A stretch of 64,000 nt of DNA from Pseudotabrizicola sp. (GCF_030656345.1 NZ_JAUSNR010000024.1:62001-126000); one strand, 5' to 3'; shown: positions 26,066 to 36,285, numbered from the stretch's first letter. Program-made: numbers and translations. Notes: a model not told the origin generated them from the letters alone.

Positions 26066-26575
26066 ATGGGTCAATTTCCGTCCAGCTTTGACAAAGAGGC
26101 ACTTCTGGCCTGCGCGCGTGGTGAATTGTTCGGCCCCGGTAATGCCCAGCTTCCCGCGCCGCCGATGCTGATGATGGACCGCATCACCGAGATTTCCGAA
26201 GATGGCGGTGAATTCGGCAAGGGCCATGTGGTGGCCGAATTCGACATCAGCCCCGACCTGTGGTTTTTCGACTGCCATTTCCCCGGCAACCCGATCATGC
26301 CCGGCTGCCTTGGCCTGGACGGGTTGTGGCAGCTGACCGGCTTTAACCTCGGCTGGCGCGGCTGGCAGGGTCGCGGCTATGCGCTGGGTGTGGGTGAGGT
26401 GAAGCTGACCGGCATGGTGCGGCCTGACCGCAAGATGCTGCGCTATTTCGTCGATTTCACCAAGGCGCTGTCGACCCGCCGCCTGACCATGGGCGTGGCC
26501 AATGGCCGGGTGGAAGCCGACGGCGAAGTGATTTACCAAGTGACAGATATGAAAGTGGCCCTCTCGGCCACCTGA
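26066..26575 (+). CDS. fabA: 3-hydroxydecanoyl-ACP dehydratase/isomerase
   Basis: A 169-aa cytoplasmic enzyme that dehydrates 3-hydroxydecanoyl-ACP and isomerises the product, opening the unsaturated fatty acid branch. The active-site helix and strand are seen as [20 protein letters not shown], with the catalytic His in CHFPGNP and the Asp in [20 protein letters not shown] near the start is also conserved. The first gene of a fabA-fabB-fabI unit, with a 20-bp gap to fabB. Confidence 0.95.
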   Translation: MGQFPSSFDKEALLACARGELFGPGNAQLPAPPMLMMDRITEISEDGGEFGKGHVVAEFDISPDLWFFDCHFPGNPIMPGCLGLDGLWQLTGFNLGWRGWQGRGYALGVGEVKLTGMVRPDRKMLRYFVDFTKALSTRRLTMGVANGRVEADGEVIYQVTDMKVALSAT

Positions 26576-26595
26576 CCCCAAGATAGGAGGCGCCC

Positions 26596-27825
26596 ATGCG
26601 TCGTGTTGTCATCACCGGCATCGGCATTGTTTCCCCCATCGGCAACACCGCCGCTGAGGTTGAAGCATCCCTGCGGGCCGGGAAATCCGGCATCGTCTTC
26701 GCGCCCGAATATGCCGAACGCGGCTTCCGCAGCCAGATCCACGGTCAGCCGCAGATCGTGCTGGAGGACAATATCGACAAGCGCGATCTGCGCTTCATGG
26801 GCGACGGCGCAGCCTACAACTTCATCGCCATGCGGCAGGCGATTGAAGATTCGGGGCTCGAGGCGTCGGACATCTCGAACGACCGCACCGGCATTATCGT
26901 CGGCTCTGGCGGGCCCTCGACCAAGTCGTTCTTCAAGGCCCACAATATTGTGCGCGATTCCGGCAGCCCGAAACGGATCGGCCCGTTCGGGGTGACAAAA
27001 GGCATGTCATCCACCAACTCGGCCTGCCTTGCGACGCCGTTCAAGATCCGGGGCGTGAACTATTCGATCACCTCGGCCTGTTCCACCTCGGCCCATTGCA
27101 TCGGCAACGGGGCAGAGCTGATCCAGTTCGGCAAGCAGGATATCGTGTTTGCCGGTGGGGGTGAGGAGTTGGACTGGACGCTGTCTTGCCTGTTTGACGC
27201 CATGGGCGCCATGTCATCCAAGTACAACGACGCGCCCGAAACCGCATCGCGCGCTTTTGACGCGACGCGCGACGGGTTCGTGATTGCCGGCGGCGGTGGT
27301 GTGGTGGTTCTGGAAGAGTTGAACCACGCACTGGCGCGCGGGGCAAAGATCTATGCCGAAGTCACCGGCTATGGTGCCACATCCGACGGCCACGACATGG
27401 TGGCCCCTTCGGGTGAGGGCGGCGAGCGCTCGATGCGGCAGGCCATTGCCACCCTGCCTGAAGGCCGCAGCATCAGCTATATCAATGCCCATGGCACCAG
27501 CACCCCCGCAGGCGACGTGACCGAGGTCAAAGCCGTGCGCCGGGTCTTCGGTGACGGTTCGGTGCCGCCGATTTCCTCGACCAAATCGCTGACAGGCCAC
27601 AGCCTGGGTGCCACCGGCGTGCATGAGGCGATTTACTCCCTGCTGATGTTGCAGGGCAATTTCATCGCGGCTTCGGCCAATGTCACCCAGCTTGACCCCG
27701 AGCTGAAACCCGAAGAAATCGCCACCACCTATCGCGAGGGCGTGGAGATGGATTCTGTCCTGTCCAACAGCTTTGGCTTTGGCGGCACCAATGCGACATT
27801 GGTGATGAGCAAATATCGCGCGTAA
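26596..27825 (+). CDS. fabB: 3-oxoacyl-ACP synthase I
   Basis: A 409-aa condensing enzyme that extends unsaturated acyl chains. The catalytic cysteine is in [11 protein letters not shown] and the two histidines are in [11 protein letters not shown] and TGHSLGATG, the complete Cys-His-His set. [11 protein letters not shown] near the end is the usual glycine-rich loop. AGGAGG precedes the ATG. Middle gene of fabA-fabB-fabI. Confidence 0.95.
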   Translation: MRRVVITGIGIVSPIGNTAAEVEASLRAGKSGIVFAPEYAERGFRSQIHGQPQIVLEDNIDKRDLRFMGDGAAYNFIAMRQAIEDSGLEASDISNDRTGIIVGSGGPSTKSFFKAHNIVRDSGSPKRIGPFGVTKGMSSTNSACLATPFKIRGVNYSITSACSTSAHCIGNGAELIQFGKQDIVFAGGGEELDWTLSCLFDAMGAMSSKYNDAPETASRAFDATRDGFVIAGGGGVVVLEELNHALARGAKIYAEVTGYGATSDGHDMVAPSGEGGERSMRQAIATLPEGRSISYINAHGTSTPAGDVTEVKAVRRVFGDGSVPPISSTKSLTGHSLGATGVHEAIYSLLMLQGNFIAASANVTQLDPELKPEEIATTYREGVEMDSVLSNSFGFGGTNATLVMSKYRA

Positions 27826-27834
27826 GGACAGATC

Positions 27835-28623
27835 ATGGCCGGTTGGATGAAGGGCAAGCGCGGGCTTGTCATGGGCGTGGCGAATGAACGCTCGATCGCC
27901 TGGGGCATTGCGAAGACGCTGGCCGATGAGGGCGCAGAGCTGGCGTTTTCCTATCAGGGCGACGCTTTCGGCAAGCGGGTGGAGCCGCTGGCGGCCTCTG
28001 TCGGGTCTGACCTGCTGGTCGATGTTGATGTGACCAACGACGACAGCATGGACGCCTGCTTTGCCGCCCTGAAGGATCGCTGGGGTACGATGGATTTCCT
28101 GATCCACGCCATCGCGTTTTCCGACAAGAACGAGTTGACGGGCCGGTTCATCAACACGTCACGCGGGAACTTCCAGAACTCGCTGACGATTTCGTGCTTC
28201 TCCTTCATCGACGTGGCGCGTCGCGCGTCAGAGATGATGCCGGATGGCGGCAGCCTGATCACCCTGACCTTTCAGGGCTCAAACCGCGTGTCACCGAATT
28301 ACAACGTGATGGGCGTGGCCAAAGCGGCGCTGGAAAGCGCCACGCGCTATCTGGCCAATGATCTGGGCGCGCAGAAGATCCGCGTCAACGCGATCTCTCC
28401 CGGCCCGATGAAAACCCTCGCGGGGGCCGCCATCGGCGGCGCGCGGGCCACCTATCGCCACACCGAAGAAAACGCGCCCCTGCGCGCGAATGCCACGCTG
28501 GAGGCGATTGGCGGCACGGCGGCCTGGCTGTGTTCCGATTTCGGGGCCTCGACCACGGGTGAGGTGATCCATGTCGATGGCGGCTATCATGTGCTGGGCT
28601 TCCCGCAGCCCGCGAACATGTAA
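27835..28623 (+). CDS. fabI: Enoyl-ACP reductase (NADH)
   Basis: A 262-aa short-chain-dehydrogenase-fold enzyme that completes each elongation cycle. MGVANERSIAWGIAKTLAD is the FabI-type nucleotide site, and the catalytic Tyr and Lys lie in NYNVMGVAKAALE with the Y-x6-K spacing that separates FabI from other SDRs. It begins 9 bp after fabB and is followed by a long AT-rich hairpin that probably ends the operon. Confidence 0.94.
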   Translation: MAGWMKGKRGLVMGVANERSIAWGIAKTLADEGAELAFSYQGDAFGKRVEPLAASVGSDLLVDVDVTNDDSMDACFAALKDRWGTMDFLIHAIAFSDKNELTGRFINTSRGNFQNSLTISCFSFIDVARRASEMMPDGGSLITLTFQGSNRVSPNYNVMGVAKAALESATRYLANDLGAQKIRVNAISPGPMKTLAGAAIGGARATYRHTEENAPLRANATLEAIGGTAAWLCSDFGASTTGEVIHVDGGYHVLGFPQPANM

Positions 28624-28632
28624 GCGCAAGAA

Positions 28633-28672
28633 TTTTCTGCGAAAATTCGTAGAAACGATTTTTCGCAGAAAA
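28633..28672. terminator. 13-bp perfect inverted repeat after fabI
   Basis: TTTTCTGCGAAAA (28633-28645) and TTTTCGCAGAAAA (28660-28672) are exact reverse complements separated by 14 bases. The structure lies 9 bp after the fabI stop and 9 bp before the convergent glutamine synthetase-like stop; the T and A ends suit termination in both directions. Confidence 0.75.
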
Positions 28673-28681
28673 ATCGCCCGG

Positions 28682-30076
28682 TCAGACCGTGTGCAGATAC
28701 AGGTCGAAATCGACCTCTGACACTGTACGCATCACCCGCGCATACTCCGCTGCCTTGATCGCAGTGAAGGTGCGGTGCATGTCCTCGCCCAACGCCTCTT
28801 TCAGAAAATCCGAAGCCTTCGCCGCCTCAATCGCCTGCCGCCAGTCCAACGGAATCGCGGGCGCATCCTGCCCCGCCTCATACCCGTTCCCCACCGTCTC
28901 CGGCCCCGGGTCGATCTTGTGCTGCAATCCGTGGCGGATGCCGGCCAGAACGGTTGCTGCCACCAGATAGGGGTTGGCATCGACCCCCGCCGGGCGATGT
29001 TCAATCCGGCGCGCCCGGATATCGCCAGCCGGGATCCGCAAGGCGACAGACCGGTTGTTCACGCCCCAGGTAGGGCTGACCGGTGCGTAACTTTGCGCCG
29101 CAAAGCGTCGCCAGGAATTGGCGTGGGGTGCGAAGACCAGCATAGATTCCCCCATCGTCGCGCGCAATCCGCCAAGCGCGTGCAGGATCGTGGGGTTCCA
29201 CACCCCCTCCTGCGCCTCAACAAAGACGTTGGTGCCTTTGGCATCCATCATCGAGACATGGAAATGCATGCCGGAGCCTGCGTAATCCTCATTCGGCTTG
29301 GCCATGAAACAGGCGGTCACCCCATGTGCCCGGGCCTGCGCCCGCACGATGCGTTTCAGCCGCATCAGATCATCCGCCGCCTGCATCACATCGGTGCGGT
29401 AATGCAGGGTCAGCTCATACTGACCGGGGGCGTATTCGGAAATCATCGTCTCGGCGGTGATGCCCGCCTTGGCAGCACCAGCGTAGATGTCGGAAAACAG
29501 CGGCAGCATTCCGTGGAGATGGTCGACCGAATAGACCTCGGTCTTCGACGATCTGCGCCCGTCCAGCACATCCCGCGCGGGCTGCATCTTGCCATCCGCT
29601 CCGCGCTCATTGGCAAGCAGGAAAAACTCCAGCTCAAACGCCCCCGCCGGATGCAGCCCTTCGCCAGCCAGCGCATCGACCTGACGCTTCAACGCATGGC
29701 GCGGGTCAGACGGCATCGGCCTGCCGTCCAGATCATACATCGACATCAGCACTTCGCCACGCGGCGGGGTGGTGTTGTGCAGCACCACAAGGGTGCCCGG
29801 AATTGGCCAAGCCCGCAGATCGCCGTCGCCCTGATCCCAGATCAGCCCGGTTTCATGCACATCCTCACCGCAGATGTCGAGGCCCAGGATGGAAATCGGC
29901 AGATGCCGGCCGTTATCGTAAAACGACAAGAGCTCATGCCGGCGGATGATCTTGCCGCGGCCAATCCCGTTTGAATCGTGCAAGACGATGTCAAACGCCT
30001 CTATCTCCGGATGGGCGGCAAGGAAGGCTTCGGCCTCGGCAACGGTCGAGCCGGAGGGGCTGTGCAATGTGGTCAT
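28682..30076 (-). CDS. Glutamine synthetase-like gamma-glutamyl ligase (PuuA type)
   Basis: A 464-aa protein of the glutamine synthetase superfamily. It has metal- and nucleotide-site motifs FELEFFLLANERG, SEYAPGQYELTLHYRTD, GSGMHFHVSMMD, NNRSVALRIPAGD and RIEHRPAGVDANPYL. Divergent members of this kind join glutamate to putrescine or other amines. The next gene downstream of its start is a class III aminotransferase, 7 bp away on the same strand, which supports a role in amine or polyamine catabolism; the actual substrate is not shown by the sequence. The ATG at 30076 begins MTTLHSP; the 20 codons before it lie between the two genes. Confidence 0.85.
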   Translation of the reverse strand: MTTLHSPSGSTVAEAEAFLAAHPEIEAFDIVLHDSNGIGRGKIIRRHELLSFYDNGRHLPISILGLDICGEDVHETGLIWDQGDGDLRAWPIPGTLVVLHNTTPPRGEVLMSMYDLDGRPMPSDPRHALKRQVDALAGEGLHPAGAFELEFFLLANERGADGKMQPARDVLDGRRSSKTEVYSVDHLHGMLPLFSDIYAGAAKAGITAETMISEYAPGQYELTLHYRTDVMQAADDLMRLKRIVRAQARAHGVTACFMAKPNEDYAGSGMHFHVSMMDAKGTNVFVEAQEGVWNPTILHALGGLRATMGESMLVFAPHANSWRRFAAQSYAPVSPTWGVNNRSVALRIPAGDIRARRIEHRPAGVDANPYLVAATVLAGIRHGLQHKIDPGPETVGNGYEAGQDAPAIPLDWRQAIEAAKASDFLKEALGEDMHRTFTAIKAAEYARVMRTVSEVDFDLYLHTV

Positions 30077-30083
30077 GGGACAC

Positions 30084-31451
30084 TCAGGCAAAAAGCTCGG
30101 ACAGGATTTCATCAAAGGCCAGACCCAGACGATCAATCTGGCGCGGGCGGGTGGCGGGGCTGACCAGCATCATGTTGTGGAACGGCGCAATCAGACAGCC
30201 CCGGTTCAGCAGCGCGGTGTGCAAGGCCGCCTCGACCTGCGGTTGGTGGGCGTTAGCGGCCTCCGTGCCATTGTGCAGCGGACCGGGGGCGCAGATGAAC
30301 TCCACCCGCGCGCCCACCCGCACCACGTGCCAGGGCGCACCATGAGCGTCGATCGACTGCTGCAAGGCTGCGGCCAGTTTTGCCGCGCCTTTGTCCATTT
30401 GGGCATAGGCGTCTTTGGTCATCACGTCCGCAAGGGTCGCCACCAGACAGGCGAACTGCATGGGGTTGGCCGACAATGTGGTCCCCATGCCGGAATGACC
30501 CGGCGGACGGGTCGCGTCGTATTCGTTAAAGCGCGCGGCCACGGCCTCGGTCATGCCCCAGACCGCTGTCGGCATCCCACCGGCGACGCATTTGCCCACC
30601 ACGAACATATCCGGTGACAGGCCATGTACCCCGGTATAGCCGCCCAGCCCGGTCGAAATTGTATGGGTCTCATCCATGATCAACAGCGCGCCATAGCGAT
30701 GCGTCAGCGCGCGCAAGCCCTCATGGAACCCACCCTTAGGCAGGACCATGCAGGAATTGGTCATCACCGGCTCGGTCAGCACCGCAGCCACATCGCCCTT
30801 GGCCAGCGCCGCCTCGACCCCGGCCAGATCGTTGAATTCACAGACCACCGCGCCCAGAGACAGGTCCTGCACCTGCCCCACCAGCCCGGGGCGGTTGCCG
30901 GTGCGACCATCCGCCAGTTCGACCATCGTATCGTCCAGCGTGCCGTGATAGCAGCCGTTGAACACCAGCACCTTTGGCCGCCCGGTCACCGCCCGTGCCA
31001 CGCGCAAAGCAAAGCGGTTGGCGTCGGTGGCCGTGGTGGCGATCTGCCAGCGGAAGTCGCCGAAGCGCTTGGTCAGCAGACGGCCTGCCTCCATCGCGGC
31101 GGTCGTCGGCAGCATATAGGTCAGCCCGTGACGCGCCTGTTTGCGGATGGCATCGGCCACGGGCTTCGGCGAATGGCCGAACATGCTGCCGGTGTCGCCC
31201 AGACAGAAATCGTCAATCCCGTAACTGTCGATATCGGTGATCCGCGCACCCCTGGCCTTCGCGACCAGTGGCAGATGCGGCATCGGCCAGTCGCGCATCC
31301 AGTGCATCGGCACCCCGTTGAGGAAGGCCCCTGCCCCATCTGCCAGTGCCTTGGCCGACCTGGGCCGCGACCTTGTATAACGCTGCGCCTCGCGCGCGGC
31401 AAAGGCGGTCAGGCGGTCAGTCGGCACTCCGGCAATGGTTGGCTGTGACAT
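30084..31451 (-). CDS. Class III PLP-dependent aminotransferase
   Basis: A 455-aa pyridoxal phosphate enzyme. Typical parts are DIDSYGIDDFCLGDTGSMFGH, the phosphate-binding TTATDANRFALRVARA, the PLP-nitrogen aspartate in LLIMDETHTISTG and the Schiff-base lysine in VVGKCVAGGMPTAVWG. It resembles putrescine/omega-amine and glutamate-1-semialdehyde-type aminotransferases, but it lies in an amine-catabolism pair rather than near haem genes. It is the first gene of the pair with the glutamine synthetase-like gene. Confidence 0.85.
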   Translation of the reverse strand: MSQPTIAGVPTDRLTAFAAREAQRYTRSRPRSAKALADGAGAFLNGVPMHWMRDWPMPHLPLVAKARGARITDIDSYGIDDFCLGDTGSMFGHSPKPVADAIRKQARHGLTYMLPTTAAMEAGRLLTKRFGDFRWQIATTATDANRFALRVARAVTGRPKVLVFNGCYHGTLDDTMVELADGRTGNRPGLVGQVQDLSLGAVVCEFNDLAGVEAALAKGDVAAVLTEPVMTNSCMVLPKGGFHEGLRALTHRYGALLIMDETHTISTGLGGYTGVHGLSPDMFVVGKCVAGGMPTAVWGMTEAVAARFNEYDATRPPGHSGMGTTLSANPMQFACLVATLADVMTKDAYAQMDKGAAKLAAALQQSIDAHGAPWHVVRVGARVEFICAPGPLHNGTEAANAHQPQVEAALHTALLNRGCLIAPFHNMMLVSPATRPRQIDRLGLAFDEILSELFA

Positions 31452-31568
31452 GGTGGTCTCTCTGGTTGGCGCAGTATTGCCGGGAATTTGATCAAATTCA
31501 AGAGGGCGATGTGGGGCAGGTTTGCGGTCAGATCTGTGAGCAGTGCGCAGCGATACCGGCGCAAGAGT

Positions 31569-31587
31569 GAGTATTTGGAAAGCAGCA
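31569..31587 (+). repeat. Short copy of the extragenic GTATTT motif
   Basis: GAGTATTTGGAAAGCAG, in the 162-bp gap between the aminotransferase start and the pyrD stop, matches the conserved end of the elements at 60243 and 63179. The GC hairpin part is missing or degenerate. The rest of the gap shows no gene. Confidence 0.45.
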
Positions 31588-31613
31588 ATTGGCAGGGTCC
31601 GCGCCGGCCTGAC

Positions 31614-32675
31614 CTAGAGCCAGTCGGCGCGGCCGGTTCCGGTGGCTTCGGCAACGGTGTTGAAGCCGTCGCGGGCGAGCAGCGCGTCAAGGCCAAGTGC
31701 GATGCGGGCGGCGAGGCCGATGCCTTCATAGACCATCGCCGTGTAAAGTTGCACGGCTGAGGCCCCGGCGCGGATCTTGGCGTAGGCCTGTTCGGCGCTG
31801 CCGATGCCACCCACGCCGATCAGCGGCAACTGCCCGTGGGTGGCCAGCGACAGCTGCGCCAGCACGCGGGTGGATTTTTCGAACAATGGCGCGCCCGATA
31901 GGCCCCCAGTCTCAGTGTGGGTTGCACTTTTCAGATCTTCGCGCGACAGCGTGGTGTTGGTGGCGATAATCCCCGCCAGCCCCGCCGAGACGGCAATCGC
32001 GCCGATTTCGGCAATCTCGTCCGGGGTAAGGTCAGGAGCGATTTTCAGAAACACCGGGATCTGCGTCGCCAGTGCTGCCCGCACCTCCATCACCCGCGCC
32101 AGCAGGGCGGTCAGGGCCGCCGGCCCTTGCAGATCGCGCAGCTTTTCGGTGTTGGGAGAACTGACGTTGACGGTCGCAAAATCCACATGCGGCCCGCAGG
32201 TCGCCAGCACATGGGCGAAATCAGCTGCGCGGTCGTTCGAGGTTTTGTTCGCCCCCAGATTGAGGCCGATGGGCAGGCTGCGCGGACGATTTTGCAGACG
32301 CGCGGCAATCGCCGCCATCCCGTCATTGTTGAAGCCGAAGCGGTTGATCGCGGCGCGGTCCTCGGTCAGGCGGAACAGACGGGGCTTCGGATTGCCGGGC
32401 TGCGGCTCCGGCGTTGCGGCCCCCACCTCCAGAAAGCCAAAGCCCGCACGGGCAAGCGGCCCAAGCGCGGTTGCATTCTTGTCGTACCCGGCAGCGAGCC
32501 CGACCGGATTGGCCAGTTGCATCCCTGCAATCGTGCAGGCCAGACGTGGCGATGTCACCACGCCCGGCAGGGGCACCAGCCCACTGTTCAATGCCCGGAG
32601 CGACAGGCCATGCGCCGTTTCAGGGTCCAGCCGGTGCAGGACGGCCAGCCCGGCGCGTTCGATCAGGTTCACCAC
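31614..32675 (-). CDS. pyrD: Quinone-dependent dihydroorotate dehydrogenase (class 2)
   Basis: A 353-aa membrane-associated flavoenzyme of pyrimidine synthesis. The N-terminal helix ([20 protein letters not shown]) is the quinone-binding part of class 2 enzymes; the FMN site includes [14 protein letters not shown] and [19 protein letters not shown], and the active-site serine is in [19 protein letters not shown] start at 32675 (or 32672) overlaps the end of the DUF952 gene by seven bases, so the two are coupled. Confidence 0.94.
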   Translation of the reverse strand: MVNLIERAGLAVLHRLDPETAHGLSLRALNSGLVPLPGVVTSPRLACTIAGMQLANPVGLAAGYDKNATALGPLARAGFGFLEVGAATPEPQPGNPKPRLFRLTEDRAAINRFGFNNDGMAAIAARLQNRPRSLPIGLNLGANKTSNDRAADFAHVLATCGPHVDFATVNVSSPNTEKLRDLQGPAALTALLARVMEVRAALATQIPVFLKIAPDLTPDEIAEIGAIAVSAGLAGIIATNTTLSREDLKSATHTETGGLSGAPLFEKSTRVLAQLSLATHGQLPLIGVGGIGSAEQAYAKIRAGASAVQLYTAMVYEGIGLAARIALGLDALLARDGFNTVAEATGTGRADWL

Positions 32676-33007
32676 ACACCTTCCGGGAAAATATGGCCCG
32701 TGGCCCCCAGAGGCAGCGATTTGTCCCAGACCACATCAGACAGCCGCAACGGGCGGTAAAGATGCGGGAAAAGATCCCCCCCGCGTGACGGCTCCCATTT
32801 CAGATCGGTCCCCAGCGCGCCTGAACGGAAGGCCACCAGCACCAGATCGCTTTCGGTGGCAAAGTGGCGCGCGGCGGTTTCGGCCACTTGCGCGGCGGTC
32901 GAGAAATGGATGAACCCATCCGCCAGATCGACGGGTGCCCCGGCGGTTTCACCTGCGGCGCGGAACGCATCCCATTCGGGGCGGCGGAAGATCTTGTAAA
33001 TCAGCAT
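32669..33007 (-). CDS. DUF952-family protein
   Basis: A 112-aa cytoplasmic protein matching DUF952 ([53 protein letters not shown]). The conserved DGFIHFST motif suggests a small enzyme related to ADP-ribosyltransferase-like folds, but the activity is unknown. It starts with ATG at 33007 and overlaps pyrD by seven bases. Confidence 0.88.
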   Translation of the reverse strand: MLIYKIFRRPEWDAFRAAGETAGAPVDLADGFIHFSTAAQVAETAARHFATESDLVLVAFRSGALGTDLKWEPSRGGDLFPHLYRPLRLSDVVWDKSLPLGATGHIFPEGVW

Positions 33008-33183
33008 GGCTTTCCATGCACATTGCGGAAGGCCCGGTCAATGGCAACTGCGGGGCAACCACCTGTCACCGGGCATTTGCAAAGGTGACGCAAGGTCAGG
33101 CAGGGCCGCGAACCAGACACGGGTTTGACTCGGCCGGTCTTGCGAGTCACGCTCGGCCCATCAAACAACACGGGAGTCACCTT

Positions 33184-34785
33184 ATGAAAAACCATTTGCT
33201 TGGGTCCGCTGCGGCCATTGCGCTGTCGGCGGGGGCGGCGCAGGCCGATTACACGCTGCATGTCTTGCATATCAACGACTTCCACAGCCGGATTGAGGCG
33301 ATCAACCGATCCGATTCGACCTGTTCCGCCGAGGATGCCGCCGAGAACAAGTGCTTTGGCGGCATCGCCCGCGTGGCAACCAAGGTCAACGAGTTGCGCG
33401 ACAGCCTGACCGCCGATGGCCAGAATGTGATCTTTGTCGATGCCGGTGATCAGTTTCAGGGCAGCCTGATGTACACCACCTATAAAGGTGCTGTTGAGGC
33501 CGAGTTCATGGAGCAGTTGCGCCCCGACGCCATGGTGCTGGGGAATCACGAATTTGATGATGGCCCCGAAGGGCTGGCAAACTTTCTCGACAAGGTGACT
33601 TTCCCGGTCATTTCCGGCAACCTTGATGTCAGCCAGTCGAATGTGTTGGCAGGCCGGGTGCAGAACCATGTGGTGCTGGAGGTCGGGGGCGAAAAGATCG
33701 GGATCATTTCGGTTCTGGCAACCGATACGGTTGAAACCTCCAGCCCCGGCCCTTCGGTAATCTTTCAGGATGAGATCGACAGTCTGAAAGCCGATGTGGC
33801 GACGCTGGAAGCCGAAGGTGTGACCAAGATCATCGCCGTCACCCATGTCGGCTTTACCCGCGATCTGGAAATCGCTGCCGCCGTGCCGGGGATTGACGCG
33901 GTGGTCGGCGGCCACAGCCACACCTACCTGTCTGCCAGCGATCCGGCCCGCGCCGGGGCCTACCCGACCTGGGTCAGCCAGGACTCGGGTGCCATGGTGC
34001 CGGTGGTGCAGGCCTATGCCTATTCGAAATACCTTGGCCATCTGGAGCTGACCTTTGATGATGACGGGTCGCTGATCCACGCCGGCGGCGATACCATCCT
34101 TCTGGACGCCAGTGTCATCCCCGACCCGGCCATCGAGGCCCGCGTCGCCGAGCTTGCCGGGCCGATCGAAGAGCTGAAAGCCACCGTCATCGGCGAGACG
34201 ACCGAGGCGATTGATGGCAGCCGCGAAACCTGCCGTCAGGGCGAATGCCAGATGGGCAATCTGGTGACCGATGCTATGCTCGACCGGGTCAAGGATCAGG
34301 GCGTGACCATCGCCATCACCAACGGCGGCGGCCTGCGCAGTTCCATCGATGCCGGTCCGGTCACGATGGGCGAAGCGCTGAGCGTGCTGCCGTTCCAGAA
34401 CACGCTGTCGACCTTTACCGTCACCGGCGATGTGATTCTGGCTGCGCTTGAAAACGGCACCAGCGGGCTGGAAGACGGCGCAGGCCGCTTTGCGCAGGTG
34501 GCGGGGATGAAATACACCTTTGATCCGGCGCAAGACGTGGGAAGCCGTGTTTCAGAGGTGATGGTTCTGGTCGGTGGCGACGCCTGGGCACCGATTGATC
34601 CGGCGGCGGAATACATGCTGGTGTCGAACAACTACATGCGCGGCGGCGGGGATGGCTACCGCATGTTCGTTGACGCCAGCAACGCCTATGATTTCGGCCC
34701 AGATCTGGCCGATGTGATGGCGGAATATCTGGCAAAATCGCAGCCCTATGCGCCCTATCTGGACGGGCGCATCACCCGGAAATAA
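33184..34785 (+). CDS. Periplasmic 5'-nucleotidase/2',3'-cyclic phosphodiesterase-type phosphatase
   Basis: A 533-aa exported metallophosphatase of the UshA/5'-nucleotidase family. The signal peptide is MKNHLLGSAAAIALSAGAAQA. The N-terminal domain has the metal motifs HINDFHSR, DAGDQFQGS, LGNHEFDDG, THVGF and GGHSHT; the C-terminal domain shows NGGGLRSSIDAGPVTMGEAL and NNYMRGGGDGYRMF. It likely frees phosphate and nucleosides from nucleotides in the periplasm. The ATG at 33184 follows GGGAGTCACC. Two Cys-containing inserts (CSAEDAAENKC, CRQGEC) could form disulfides. Confidence 0.9.
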   Translation: MKNHLLGSAAAIALSAGAAQADYTLHVLHINDFHSRIEAINRSDSTCSAEDAAENKCFGGIARVATKVNELRDSLTADGQNVIFVDAGDQFQGSLMYTTYKGAVEAEFMEQLRPDAMVLGNHEFDDGPEGLANFLDKVTFPVISGNLDVSQSNVLAGRVQNHVVLEVGGEKIGIISVLATDTVETSSPGPSVIFQDEIDSLKADVATLEAEGVTKIIAVTHVGFTRDLEIAAAVPGIDAVVGGHSHTYLSASDPARAGAYPTWVSQDSGAMVPVVQAYAYSKYLGHLELTFDDDGSLIHAGGDTILLDASVIPDPAIEARVAELAGPIEELKATVIGETTEAIDGSRETCRQGECQMGNLVTDAMLDRVKDQGVTIAITNGGGLRSSIDAGPVTMGEALSVLPFQNTLSTFTVTGDVILAALENGTSGLEDGAGRFAQVAGMKYTFDPAQDVGSRVSEVMVLVGGDAWAPIDPAAEYMLVSNNYMRGGGDGYRMFVDASNAYDFGPDLADVMAEYLAKSQPYAPYLDGRITRK

Positions 34786-34803
34786 CGGCATCTGCCGTGC
34801 AAG

Positions 34804-34836
34804 GGGGGCTGCTGGCAACAGCGGCCCCCGTTTTTT
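34804..34836 (+). terminator. Intrinsic terminator after the 5'-nucleotidase gene
   Basis: GGGGGCTGCTG, the loop GCAA and CAGCGGCCCCC form an 11-bp stem with one G-T pair, followed by GTTTTTT. This is a standard intrinsic terminator 18 bp after the stop codon. Confidence 0.85.
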
Positions 34837-35024
34837 GGCCCTGCGCCGCGGACCGGCCTTCAATGGCCCCATCCGGCCCGCCCGTCCCAAAGCCCAAGCT
34901 TGCAAGCCCCCCCAATTAGGCGCATAGACTCGCGCCACGGGTGACCGGGCCCCTCTGGCAGGACTTTGCGGCAATCCTGCGATGTCGGCACCTGAACCGC
35001 CACATGCCGCGCGGTCACTTGTTC

Positions 35025-36098
35025 ATGTCTTCCCCAGATACACTGCAGCGCTCGTCGCTGTCCTATTTCACATGGGCCTTTATCGTCACGGCGATCGGTC
35101 TTGCCCTCGGCCTTTGGCTGGGGTTTTCCACCGAACACAGCTTTGCCGGGGCCATGAAGGTTTTCTTTATTGTCACCGTTCTGGCCGTGCTGGAAATCTC
35201 GCTGTCGTTTGACAATGCCATCGTCAATGCCAACAAGCTGAAAGACATGACCCCGGTCTGGCAACAGCGGTTTCTGACCTGGGGCATCCTGATCGCCGTG
35301 TTCGGGATGCGGATCGTATTTCCGCTGCTGATTGTGGTCATCGCTGCCAATGTCGGCCCATGGTCGGCACTGGTGATGGCGGCCAGCCAGCCAGAAGAAT
35401 ACAGCCGCATCATGATGGAAGCCCATCTGCCGATTGCGGCCTTTGGCGGCACCTTCCTGATGATGGTGGCGCTGTCGTTCTTTTTCGACCACGAAAAAGA
35501 GGTGCACTGGGTACGTTGGCTGGAAGAAAAGGTCACAGCCTATTCCTCGGTCAAAGGGATCGAGATTGCCTTTGTGCTGGTGGTTATGCTGGCGTTTTCC
35601 GAGGTGATCGAAAACCAGAAGGGCGCGGCCTACGCGACCACCTTCTTCCATGCGGCGATCTGGGGCTTGCTGACCTTTCTGCTGGTCGAGGTGCTGGGCG
35701 GCGTGCTGGATCGCAGCCAGCAAGTGCTGCAAGGCGCGGCAAAGGGCGGCCTGGGCGCGTTTCTGTATCTGGAGGTGCTGGATGCCAGCTTCAGCTTTGA
35801 CGGCGTGATCGGGGCCTTTGCCCTGTCATCCAACCTGTTCATCATTGCCATCGGTCTGGGCATCGGGGCGATGTATGTGCGGTCGATGACCATCATGCTG
35901 GTCGAACGCGGCACGCTGGCACAATACCGCTATCTGGAACATGGTGCTTTCTACGCCATCCTGATCCTGTCGGTGATCATGTATGTGCAGACCCTCACCC
36001 ATATTCCCGAAGTGATCACAGGTCTGGGCGGGGCCACCCTGATCGGCATCGCCCTGTGGTCATCGATCCGCTGGAACAAGGCACATCGGGCGGATTGA
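35025..36098 (+). CDS. DUF475-family (TerC-like) membrane protein
   Basis: A 357-aa multi-pass membrane protein. Conserved parts are LEISLSFDNAIVNANKLKDM and EVLDASFSFDGVIGAFALSS; the acidic residues in these two related helices resemble the FDN motifs of TerC-type metal exporters, suggesting ion transport, which is inference. The start is uncertain: ATG at 35025 (MSSPDTLQ) is chosen because the helices begin shortly after; an ATG at 35004 is also in frame. It ends 17 bp before the left end of the island. Confidence 0.82.
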   Translation: MSSPDTLQRSSLSYFTWAFIVTAIGLALGLWLGFSTEHSFAGAMKVFFIVTVLAVLEISLSFDNAIVNANKLKDMTPVWQQRFLTWGILIAVFGMRIVFPLLIVVIAANVGPWSALVMAASQPEEYSRIMMEAHLPIAAFGGTFLMMVALSFFFDHEKEVHWVRWLEEKVTAYSSVKGIEIAFVLVVMLAFSEVIENQKGAAYATTFFHAAIWGLLTFLLVEVLGGVLDRSQQVLQGAAKGGLGAFLYLEVLDASFSFDGVIGAFALSSNLFIIAIGLGIGAMYVRSMTIMLVERGTLAQYRYLEHGAFYAILILSVIMYVQTLTHIPEVITGLGGATLIGIALWSSIRWNKAHRAD

Positions 36099-36114
36099 TC
36101 GGAGAGGGGCAATC

Positions 36115-36128
36115 TGGAGCGGGCGGCG
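36115..36128. repeat. Putative left attachment site of the island
   Basis: TGGAGCGGGCGGCG is identical to 48208-48221 at the tRNA end. It lies 17 bp after the DUF475 stop codon. The flanks differ (CTGGAG here, ATGGAG at the tRNA; then AGCGACGG here and GGAATCGA there), so identity ends at this block. Confidence 0.7.
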
Positions 36129-36285
36129 AGCGACGGGGCGGTAAATCTAACCCTGTGGCCTGTCGCCTTTTCTGTTGTTTCTTAATAACTTGCGACCCGT
36201 GAGGTTTCCGGCGGTTTTTTCGGCGTGTGCCTGACGTGCTGTCAGGGTGTGCCCATTTTGCAGAGCCAGCGCCCACCCGCAAGGC

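Noticed and set aside
33001..34533. 510-aa minus-strand frame opposite the 5'-nucleotidase gene
   Set aside because: The plus strand has a signal peptide and all metallophosphatase motifs; the antisense frame has none.
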